Part shown: piece by piece, positions 45,735 to 56,034 of the stretch
How positions within the stretch are numbered: the first letter of the stretch is position 1
Layout: the number at the start of each line of letters is the position of its first letter
NCBI RefSeq assembly: GCF_902167145.1
Contig: NC_050101.1
Coordinates: forward strand, 118,883,789 to 118,947,788
Length of the DNA: 64,000 nucleotides
Direction of reading: 5' to 3'
DNA from: Zea mays
Lineage: Eukaryota; Streptophyta; Magnoliopsida; Poales; Poaceae
Program-made: the position numbers and the translations under genes
The notes under the pieces: model-generated
Database searches by the model: none
The model's input: only the letters and a program-made list of their open reading frames with translations
Told to the model about the DNA's origin: nothing

Positions 45735-48620
45735 ATGGCCAGAGTTCGCTCTACTGCAAGAGTCGATCGCGAGGGAGACGAAACCGAAGCTGTAGAAACT
45801 GTTCCTATCTCGGAAGCAATGAAGCGATCTGGGTTGATGACACCGGAAGACGTCCCTGCTGCTGAAGCAGAGCAAGCAGATATTGAAGAGACCGATTCTG
45901 AAGATGATTACAACATCGCAGTGCCGAGCAAGCCTAGCCACCTGGACTTCGGAAAGTCGAGCATCTCCAAAGCTGATTTTCCTAAGATGGTGAAGTCGGA
46001 CTACTTTAGCGAAGATAAAAAAGAGCTGATTCGCTTCGGTGGAAAAGAAACTACTCCGAAGCCACAGAAAGATGAAATAGTGATTTTCAAGAGTTTCCTC
46101 AAAGCTGGTTTGAGATTTCCTTTGAACAGGATGATTGCCGATGTGCTAAAGAAGTTTGGGATCCACTTTCATCAACTAACTCCTAACGCTATTGTTAGGC
46201 TTAGTGTTTATATTTGGGCTCTCTGAAGCCAGGGGTGGAACCATTTGCCGAAGGTTTCTGCCGGGTGCACGAGCTACATTACCAAACCAAGACCAGAAAG
46301 GATGGGCTACATGAAAATTTTGGTTGTTACAATTTTGCCTATCGGAAAACTACAAAATTTTCTGTGATCAGCTACCGAAGCAAGTGGCCGGCAGGCTGGA
46401 AATCGGAATGGTTCTACGTCGAAGTTGATGATGACAAGGAGAAGCTAGTCCAGAGTCCGCTTGAACTGATCTTCGGAGAAACCAGACCCCAATGCAATAT
46501 GACACCAGAAGGTCCAACCCAAACTGCGTTGGCTGAATTTAGGATTATCGCAGAGCGCATTGGCTTACAAAATATTTCCAACTATGAAGGAATGGGTTAT
46601 GCCGAAGCTTGAAAAAGAGAAGAAAGAGGGGGAGCTTGTCCGACTGCCCTACCACTATAAGTTCAAGAAATATTTCAAGCACCCTGCCAAGAATGGCTCG
46701 AAACAATCAAAGTAATGTGCACTGAAATTCTTGGGAACTATTCTAAAAAGGAGGATCAATTGATGACAGCAGCCTTCGGCACCCGGCCAAAACGAAGGCT
46801 AAACAGAGTGCTTGATGCTATAGGCTTTGAATATCCTGATTATGAGCGACTCGACAAGGGTGCCGAAGGGCAGAAAAGGAAAAGAGTAGCTGGCGCTTTG
46901 ATCAAAGACGACGAAGATCAATCAAAAAAGAAGAAAGAAAAGTTTGAATCGAAAGTGTTAACTTCAAAGAAAAGAAAGGAATCAATCCCGGAACAAAAAT
47001 CAATTGATGAAGAAGAGAAGACTTCTGCGACATCTTCTGATGCTGAAATAAAGGAAATTCTAAAGGTAATGACTGAAACTTTGCCTGTCAAACTAAGTCC
47101 ATTGGGGCTTCATCTGACGAAGCTTTTTCATAATGAAAAGGAGCCCACAAAGACAAAGGCATCTAGGCCAAAAAGACAAAGGATTGTTACCGTGACTGAA
47201 GTGATTGAAACAACAACACCAAGAGCTCCAACTCTGAAGATGCCGACAATTGAAATCATGACAGCTACTGAAGCTGTACCTTCGGAGGCTGCCGTAGAAG
47301 AGGCCAGAGCCGAAGATGCTAACTCCGAAGGTATTAATTTAGAGAGCATAGCCGCTGATATAGATAAAATGCTGCTAAACATGGCCGCTGAAGAAACTGC
47401 TGCAGCCACCAAAGAGACCACGGCTGCCAAACCCGAGAAAGGAGGAATAACCGAAGATACCTCGGAAGATGAAACTTTTGACTTCCGAAACTTAGTTGGC
47501 CAGGAGCTGACTGAAGCTGAAAAAGAGGAATTAAAAGAGTATGCTATATCTTGTGGATATCGGTCGGGGGCGCTTCTCTTTGGTGGTATTGATGATGAAG
47601 GGTTAGGCTGTATACGAGACCAAACCAGTGCGAAGGTTGTCGGTACCTTATCGAAGAGTATCGGCTTCCCGAAGCTTGAAGCGGATATCAGCCGCTACCG
47701 TCGACAGCATATTGTCGGCAGTTTATTCTATTCTAATTTCAAGGTAAACATTTTGTGTCTAACTCTTATTACTTGTGGTACGAAAATATTTTCTAACGAA
47801 GGCTATTTGTGCACAGAGCATGCTTTTGAGCAAGACATTAAAAATGCAACAAGATTTAGAGGATAAAAGGCAAGAAGTTATAATTGAAAATTTAGAAAAC
47901 AAAATAAAGGAGCAATCTGCTGCCATTGAGAAGAAAGACCTCGAGCTACAAACAGCCGAAGGCTTATTAGTGGATGCTGAAGCAAAAATAACAGAATTAA
48001 ATTCGAAGCTTCTTTCCCAGTCAGAAAATTTTGAACAAGAGAAACTGAAGCTTGATGCAAGGCATGAAGCCGAAACTCAAAGAAACTTGGAATTGAAGGA
48101 ATCTTTGAAAAATCTTCAAAATAAATGTTTGGAGTTCTGCACTCGATGCATTCATCAGCTAAAGCAAGTGTTCCATTTTGTCGGAGCCAGTAGTGAAGAG
48201 TTTACTCCTTCGGTCGAAGACCTGCCTGGTGCCTTCGAGCACATTGAAGGTGAAATTAATGATCTTGACGAAGTTATAGCTGGGCATAGCGACTTTTGTG
48301 CCCTGGCAGCTTCTCGGGGCACAACTGTTGCTTTTTTGAAGTCTGGCTGTGAACACGGCAAGATTGTTAATAGACCCAACTTCAGCCTGTCACCGGCAGA
48401 CTTAGATGATGTTCCGAATCTGGCTCGAAGTATTGCAAACAGATTTATAAAGTTAGTATGGACAAAGGGTGGTCGGAGCAAAGCTGGTGACGTAGCTCGG
48501 AGTCACCTCAAGCTGGTAACAAAATCATACCTTATTCTTACCTTTTCCTTTGAATTTCTGAATTTGGCTTATAATACTTTCGTACAGATTGACCAGGCCA
48601 AAGCTGCAGCTGCAGAGTAG
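45735..48620 (+). pseudogene. opposite-strand gene of gypsy-R (putative gypsy-type transposon domain, coiled coil)
   Basis: It starts MARVRSTARVDREG. An acidic N-terminus is followed by a domain like the 'putative gypsy type transposon' family (PF04195): IFKSFLKAGLRFPLNR, LTPNAIVRLSVYIWAL, VHELHYQTK, FAYRKTTKF and WKSEWFYVEVDD. A Lys/Glu-rich middle, a coiled coil (about 47830-48130) and a C-terminal domain follow. Introns: 47744-47816 (AAG/GTAAAC, GCACAG) and probably 48516-48587. Breaks: a TGA at 46224-46226 with loss of a G just after, and a shifted stretch at about 46593-46690. It runs against gag-pol, between integrase and the 3' LTR. Its role is unknown; such ORFs are known in several grass gypsy elements. 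This copy is broken. Confidence 0.7.
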
Positions 48621-49509
48621 AAGAACGAAGCTCCAGAGATAGTGTTGAAGCTTGAATGATCTTGTAAAAGTAGCTCAAAAAACTCCTGTAATAACTTGTA
48701 TAAAATATGATGTAATCTGAGTTTTACTTTGTAATATAATCTTACTTTTCCGTCCATGTATGAAATGCTTTGGTGTAGACGAAATTAATACTTTTGAGCC
48801 ATAGGCGAAAAACACCTTCCCTTCTTTGCGTACACAACGAAGCATAAAATTGCCTTCCTTTTGGGACCGAAGCATGTTTGTACGTTATGCTGATGATGAT
48901 CCTATGTATGTCTAAGTGAATGTTTATGAATGCAAATGTCATGATGTAATGTATCGTGCAAATGAATGTTCAAATACATATTCGAAGCCATATTCCCTTG
49001 AGAATGACTCAAACCTTCTTTGCCGCTTATTTTTCGGCTTCACCGTTTATTTTTCGGTGTATCAGCGCTGACTTTTCGCTGTAAGCCTCCCTTAGGAGCT
49101 TCTTCGCCTTTTACTTTCGGCGGGATCAGCGTTTATTTTTCGCTGTAAGCCTCCCTTAGGAGCTTCTTCGCCTTTTACTTTTGGCGGAATCAGCGTTTAT
49201 TTTTCGCTGTAAGCCTCCCTTAGGAGCTTCTTCGCCTTTTACTTTCGGCGGAATCAGCGTTTATTTTTTGCTGTAAGCTCTGCATTCCCTTAGGAACGAC
49301 TTTTGAGCTTCTCCCTGTTTTCTTTTCTTTTTCCTTTGCACTCGATGGTGCGTTGTCAGCTTTTACATTTACATCTTTGGGGGATATCACTCTTATCGAA
49401 TTGAAATAAGGAAAAGAAAAATTACATGTTGTGGCCCCATTAAAAACCTTTCTCCCCCTTTGGAAAGGAAAAGGGTGCCACAAGAAAGAATAGAAAAAAT
49501 TACATCAAG
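48621..49509 (-). repeat. gypsy-R spacer between antisense gene and integrase, with 64-bp repeats
   Basis: No protein is recognised. Tandem units of exactly 64 bp start at 49077, 49141 and 49205 (CGCTGTAAGCCTCCC, then CTTTTACTTTCGGCGG), with a partial unit after. The run sits downstream of both converging genes. Confidence 0.85.
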
Positions 49510-50578
49510 CTAAACATAATATCGCCGAAGCTCGTCCGCATTCCATGATCTAGGAATGTCGTTGTCATCCATATCCTTCAACCTGTAGGAACCGGGTCTT
49601 GACGAAGATACTACCAGAAAAGGTCCTTCCCACTTCAGCTGTAATTTGCCTACTGTCTCTGGGTTGGCTACTCTTCGAAGCACCAAATGTCCTGGTTCGA
49701 TGTTCTTTAGCCTAACCTTTCTATCACGCCATTTTATTGTTTCAGCTTGGTATTTGTTGATGTTTTCCACAGCTTGAAGCCTGATCCCCTCTATAGCATC
49801 TTTTTCCACAGAGTAATCAGCTTCAGCTTCGCCTTCTGCCGAAGCTACTATTCTTATTGATCCTGCTTTGGCTTCTTCCGGAGTTATTGCTTCGTCACCA
49901 AACAATAGTTTGAATGGCGTAAAGCCTGTTGATCTTGATATTGTTGTGTTGTGGCTCCAGACCACTTTGATTAATTCGTCTGGCCACTTTCCCCTGGGCT
50001 GATTGAAGATTAACTTCATTATTCCTGTCATTATGATGACATTAGCTCTTTCAACAAGTCCATTTGACTCCGGATGTCGAACTGATGCGAAATGGATCTT
50101 CGTGCCAATTTGATCACAAAATTCTCTGAAAGCTTTGGAATCAAACTGTGTCCCATTATCTACAGTAATAGCCTTCGGTACTCCGAAACGACAAACAATA
50201 TTTTGCCAGAAAAACTTTTGAATAGTGACCAAAGTTATTGTGGCTAAAGGCTTTGCCTCAATCCATTTAGAAAAATATTCCACTGCCACTACAACATATC
50301 TTAAGTTCCCTTGTGCTGGTGGTAACGGACCTAACAAATCAAGGCCCCACCTTTGCAACGGCCAAGTGGGTTGTATTAACTGAGTTAGAGACGAAGGTTG
50401 TTTTTGATCTCTTGCACATTTCTGACAACCTTCGCACTTTTCGACTAATTCTGCTGCATCTAAAGCTGCCTTTGGCCAATAAAATTCTTGACGAAAAACT
50501 TCTCCAAGCAAAGGCCTAGATCCAATGTGAGATCCACACAGGTCTGTGTGTATTTCCTTCATCAGTTCTATACCTTCG
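49510..50578 (-). pseudogene. gypsy-R integrase (intact domain, cut from the rest of pol by copia-2)
   Basis: From the ATG at 50562, 350 residues are open. The HHCC zinc site is H5, H12, C43 and C46 (HTDLCGSH, CEGC). The catalytic core has D75 (LDLLGP), D135 (VDNGTQF) and E171 (NGLVERA), exactly 35 residues between the last two, so the catalytic set is complete. The C-terminus has LKWEGPFLVVSS and ends LRRYYV. With copia-2 and one CTTCG copy removed, the frame continues from RNase H (SRAE into GIELMKE). The domain is intact, but pol as a whole has two nonsense codons and the insertion. Confidence 0.85.
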
Positions 50579-51889
50579 TGATAGTCGCCTAGAGGGGGGG
50601 GTGAATAGGGCGAAACTGAAATTTATAAATATAAACACAACTACAAGCCGGGGTTAGCGTTAGTAATAATAAACGAGTCCAAGAGAGGGGGCGCAAAACA
50701 AATCCCAAGCGAATAAGCAAGTGAGACACGGAGATTTGTTTTACCGAGGTTCGGTTCTTGCAAACCTACTCCCCGTTGAGGAGGCCACAAAGGCCGGGTC
50801 TCTTTCAACCCTTCCCTCTCTCAAACGGTCCCTCGGACCGAGTGAGCTTCTCTTCTCAAACCAAAGCCGGGAACAAAATTTCCCCGCAAGGGCCACCACA
50901 CAATTGGTGCCTCTTGCCTTGATTACAATGGAGTTGTGATCTCAAGAACAAGTGAGAAAGAAAAGAAGCAATCCAAGCGCAAGAGCTCAAATGAACACGG
51001 CAAATCACTCTCACTAGTCACTAGGGCTTTGTGTGGAATTGGAGAGGATTTGATCTCTTTAGTGTGTCTAGAATTGAATGCTAGAGCTCTTGTAGTAGTT
51101 GAGAAGTGGAAAACTTGGATGCAATGAATGGTGGGGTGGTTGGGGTATTTATAGCCCCAACCACCAAACTTGACCGTTGGCTGGAGGCGTCTGCTCGATG
51201 GCGCACCGGACAGTCCGGTGCACACCGGACAGTCCGGTGCCCCTGCCACGTCATCACTGCCGTTGGATTCTAGCCGTTGGAGCTTCTGACTTGTGGGCCC
51301 TCCTGAGTGTCCGGTGCACACCGGACAGTCCGGTGCCCCGGCATGGGCGTGCCTGACGTCTGCGCGCGCTGCGCGCGCAATAAATGCACCGCAGGGAGCC
51401 GTTGGCACCGCAGAGAGACGTTGCTCCGATGGCACACCGGACAGTCCGGTGCACACCGGACAGTCCGGTGATTTTTAGCGGAGCGGCTGCCGCGCGAACC
51501 CGAGGCTGGCGAGTTCCTGAGGCCGACTTCCCTTGGCGCACCGGACACTGTCCGGTGTACACCGGACAGTCCGGTGAATTATAGCCGAGTCGCCTTGGAA
51601 TTTCCCGAAGGTAGCGAGTTGGAGTCTGAGTCCCCTGGTGCACCGGACAGGTACTGTTCACTGTCCGGTGGCACACCGGACAGTCCGGTGCGCCAGACCA
51701 GGGGTGCCTTCGGTTGCCCCTTTGCTCCTTTGTTGAATCCAAAACTTGGTCTTTTTATTGGCTAAGTGTGAACCTTTTACACCTGTATATACTATACACT
51801 TGGGCAAACAAGTTAGTCCAAAGATTTGTGTTGGGCAATTCAACCACCAAAATTATATAGGAACTAGGTGTAAGCCTAATTCCCTTTCA
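50579..51889 (-). repeat. copia-2 3' LTR (1311 bp)
   Basis: A TATA box (CTATAAATA on the element strand) sits in the loop of a perfect inverted repeat with 11-bp arms GGTGGTTGGGG/CCCCAACCACC (51135-51165). CACCGGACAGTCCGGTG palindromes cluster at 51205-51240, 51309-51336, 51435-51470, 51539-51575 and 51639-51690. Confidence 0.95.
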
Positions 51890-52775
51890 ATCTCCCCCTT
51901 TTTGGTGATTGATGCCAATACAAACCAAAGCAAATAGAGAAGTGCATAATTGAACTAGTTTGCATAATGTAAGTGAAAAGGTTACTTGGAATTAAGCCAA
52001 TATAACTACTTACAAGATATGCAAGGAATGTTTCTTTCTTATATAACATTTTGGACCACGTTTGCACCACATGTTTTGTTTTTGCAAATTCTTTTTGTAA
52101 ATCCATTTCAAAGATCTTTTGCAAATAGTCAAAGGTAAATGAATAAGAGTTTGCAAAGCATTTTCAAGATTTGAAATTGACTCCCCCTATTTCAAATGCT
52201 TTTCCTTTGACTAAACAAAACTCCCCCTAAAAGAGATCCACCTCTTAGTGTTCAAGAGGGTTTTGATATACCATTTTTGAAATACTACTTTCTCCCCCTT
52301 TTGAACACAATAGGATACCAAATGATAAAGACTTTTGGAAAGCACTAAGTTTTTGAATTTGGTGGTGGTGGTGCGGTCCTTTTGCTTTGGGCTCATTTCT
52401 CCCCCTTTTTGGCATGAATCGCCAAAAACGGAATCATTAGAGCCCTTCTGAGTAATTTCTTCCCCTTTGGTCATAAGTAAATGAGTTAAGATTATACCAA
52501 AGACGAAATCCGGTCCTTTTGCTTTTGAGCTTTTACTCTCTCCCCCAAGGATGAAGTCCTTTTCCTTGATGCTCATTTCTCCCCCAAAGAAGAGAGAGTT
52601 GCTCGGAGTGGTGGCGAAGTATGAGTTACGGAGTGGAAGCCTTTTTCTTCGCCGAAGACTCCAATTCCCTTTCAATATACCTATGACTTGGTTTGAAATA
52701 GACTTGAAAACACATTAGTCATAGCATATAGAAGAGATATGATCAAAGGTATTCAAATGAGCTATGTGTGCAAGC
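51890..52775 (-). repeat. copia-2 3' non-coding region with multiple polypurine tracts
   Basis: The tract at the LTR reads AAAAAGGGGGAGAT (51890-51903, element strand). Further G-rich runs lie near 52181, 52221, 52291, 52400, 52440, 52541 and 52580. One open frame (52211-52675, 154 residues) just reads through them and resembles no envelope or other protein. Confidence 0.75.
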
Positions 52776-55700
52776 TTAGCAAAAGAAATTTCTAGAATCA
52801 AGAATATTGAGCTCATGCCTAAGTCTGGTAAAAGATTGTTCATCAAGTGGCTTGGTAAAGATATCGGCTAATTGATCTTTAGTATTAATGTAAGAAATCT
52901 CGATATCCCCCTTTTGTTGGTGATCCCTAAGAAAATGATACCGAATGGCTATGTGCTTAGTGCGGCTATGCTCGACGGGATTGTCGGCCATTTTAATTGC
53001 ACTCTCATTATCACATAGCAAAGGGACTTTGGTTAATTTGTAACCGTAGTCCCGCAGGGTTTGCCTCATCCAAAGCAATTGCGCGCAACAATGTCCTGCG
53101 GCAATGTACTCGGCTTCGGCGGTGGAAAGAGCGACCGAATTTTGCTTCTTTGAAGCCCAAGACACCAAGGATCTTCCCAAGAACTGGCAAGTCCCCGATG
53201 TGCTCTTCCTATTGATTTTGCACCCCGCCCAATCGGCATCCGAATAACCAAGTAAGTCAAATGTGGATCCCCGAGGGTACCAAAGCCCAAACTTAGGGGT
53301 ATAAGCCAAATATCTCAAGATTCGTTTTACGGCCGTAAGGTGGGATTCCTTAGGGTCGGATTGGAATCTTGCACACATGCAAACGGAAAGCATAATGTCC
53401 GGTCGAGATGCACATAAATAAAGCAATGAACCAATCATCGACCGGTATACCTTTTGATCCACGGACTTACCTCCCGTGTCGAGGTCGAGATGCCCATTAG
53501 TTCCCATGGGTGTCTTGATGGGTTTGGCATCCTTCATCCCAAACTTAGCAAGAATGTCTTGAGTGTACTTCGTTTGGCTAATGAAGGTGCCCTCTTGGAG
53601 TTGCTTGACTTGGAATCCTAGAAAATACTTCAACTCCCCCATCATCGACATCTCGAATTTCTGTGTCATGATCCTACTAAACTCTTCACATGTAGACTCG
53701 TTAGTAGACCCAAATATAACATCATCAACATAAATTTGGCATACAAACAAGTCATTTTCAAGAGTTTTAGTAAAGAGTGTAGGATCGGCCTTGCCGACTT
53801 TGAAGCCATTAGCAATAAGGAAATCTCTAAGGCATTCATACCATGCTCTTGGGGCTTGCTTGAGCCCATAAAGCGCCTTAGAGAGCCTATAGACATGATT
53901 AGGATACTCACTGTCTTCAAAGCCGGGAGGTTGCTCAACATAGACCTCTTCCTTGATTGGTCCGTTGAGGAAGGCACTTTTCACGTCCATTTGATAGAGC
54001 TTAAAGCCATGGTAAGTAGCATAGGCCAATAATATGCGAATTGACTCAAGCCTAGCTACGGGTGCATAGGTTTCACCAAAATCCAAACCTTCGACTTGTG
54101 AATACCCTTTGGCCACGAGTCGAGCTTTGTTCCTTGTCACCACACCATGCTCATCTTGCTTGTTGCGGAAGACCCATTTGGTTCCTACAACATTTTGGTT
54201 AGGACGTGGAACTAAATGCCAGACCTCATTCCTCGTGAAATTGTTGAGCTCCTCTTGCATCGCCACCACCCAATCCGAATCTTGGAGAGCTTCCTCTACC
54301 CTGTGTGGCTCAATAGAGGAAACAAAAGAGTAATGTTCACAAAAATGAGCAACCCGAGATCGAGTAGTTACCCCCTTATGAATGTCGCCGAGGATGGTGT
54401 CGACGGGGTGATCTCGTTGGATTGCTTGGTGGACTCTTGGGTGTGGCGGTCTTGGTTCTTCCTCATCCTCCTTTTCTTGATCATTTGTATCTCCCCCTTG
54501 ATCATTGCTATCATCTTGAGGTGGCTCGTCTTCTTGATTTTGCTCTTCATCATTTTGAGCCTCATCCTCATTTTGAGTTGGTGGAGATGCTTGCATGGAG
54601 GAGGATGGTTGATCTTGTGTACTTGGAGGCTCTTCGGATTCCTTAGGACACACATCCCCGATGGACATGTTCCTTAGCGCGATGCATGGAGCCTGTTCTT
54701 CACCTATCTCATCAAGATCAACTTGCTCTACTTGAGAGCCGTTAGTTTCATCAAACACAACGTCACAAGAGACTTCAACTAGTCCAGTGGACTTGTTAAA
54801 GACCCTATATGCCCTTGTGTTTGAGTCATAACCAAGTAAAAAGCCTTCTACAGTTTTAGGAGCAAATTTAGATTTTCTACCTCTTTTAATAAGAATGAAG
54901 CATTTGCTACCAAAAACTCTAAAATATGAAATGTTGGGCTTTTTACCGGTTAGGAGTTCATATGATGTCTTCTTGAGGATTCGGTGAAGATATAACCGGT
55001 TGATGGCGTAGCAGGCGGTGTTGACCGCTTCGGCCCAAAACCGGTCCGGTGTCTTGTATTCATCAAGCATGGTTCTTGCCATGTCCAATAGAGTTCGATT
55101 CTTCCTCTCCACTACACCATTTTGTTGTGGAGTGTAGGGAGAAGAGAACTCATGCTTGATGCCCTCCTCCTCAAGGAAGCCTTCAATTTGAGAGTTCTTG
55201 AACTCCGTCCCGTTGTCGCTTCTAATTTTCTTGATCCTCAAGCCGAACTCATTTTGAGCCCGTCTCAAGAATCCCTTTAAGGTCTCTTGGGTTTGAGATT
55301 TTTCCTGTAAAAAGAATACCCAAGTGAAGCGAGAATAATCATCCACTATTACAAGACAATACTTACTCCCGCCGATGCTTATGTAAGCGATCGGGCCGAA
55401 TAGATCCATGTGGAGTAGCTCAAGCGGCCTGTCGGTCGTCATGATGTTCTTGTGTGGATGATGGACTCCAACTTGCTTCCCCGCCTGGCATGCGCTACAA
55501 ATCCTGTCTTTCTCAAAATGAACATTTGTTAATCCTAAAATGTGCTCTCCCTTTAGAAGCTTATGAAGATTCTTCATCCCAACATGGGCTAGTCGGCGGT
55601 GCCAGAGCCAACCCATGTTAGTCTTAGCAATCAAGCATGTGTCGAGTTCAGCTCTATCAAAATCTACTAGGTATAGCTGACCCTCTAACACTCCCTTAAA

Positions 55701-56022
55701 TGCTATTGAATCATCACTTCTTCTAAAGACAGTGACACCTACATCAGTAAAAAGACAGTTGTAGCCCATTTGACATAATTGTGAAACAGAAAGCAAGTTG
55801 TAATCTAAAGAATCTACAAGAAAAACATTGGAAATAGAATGGTCAGGAGATATAGCAATTTTACCAAGACCTTTGACCAAACCTTGATTTCCATCCCCGA
55901 ATGTGATAGCTCGTTGGGGATCTTGGTTTTTCTTATATGAGGAGAACATCCTTTTCTCCCCTGTCATGTGGTTTGTGCACCCGCTATCGAGTATCCAACT
56001 TGAGCCCCCGGATGCATAAACC
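52776..56022 (-). CDS. copia-2 pol: protease, integrase, RT, RNase H, intact
   Basis: The frame is open from just after a TAG near 56023. It opens VYASGGSSW and [10 protein letters not shown], the copia protease site, before the first ATG at 55967. Counting from that ATG (1063 residues): integrase zinc site H123, H128, C157, C160; catalytic D188, D251 and E287 (35 residues between the last two); an acidic linker (about 440-510); RT about 590-830 with [11 protein letters not shown] and YVDD at 746-749; RNase H about 925-1060 ([24 protein letters not shown]). It is in another frame from gag, so frameshift, re-initiation or a spliced RNA is needed to make protease. The product replicates and integrates the element. 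Confidence 0.92.
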
Positions 56023-56034
56023 TACAAAACAATT

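Noticed and set aside
51205..51690. CRISPR-like array of short repeats
   Set aside because: Units are palindromic promoter-region motifs with irregular spacing in a plant LTR; no unique spacers and no cas genes.
50923..51742. Repeated frames with CPVCTGLSG-like peptides in the Sirevirus LTRs
   Set aside because: They are translations of the CCGGAC palindrome array.
52211..52675. Possible Sirevirus env-like ORF
   Set aside because: No signal peptide, membrane segment or coiled coil; it reads through polypurine tracts.
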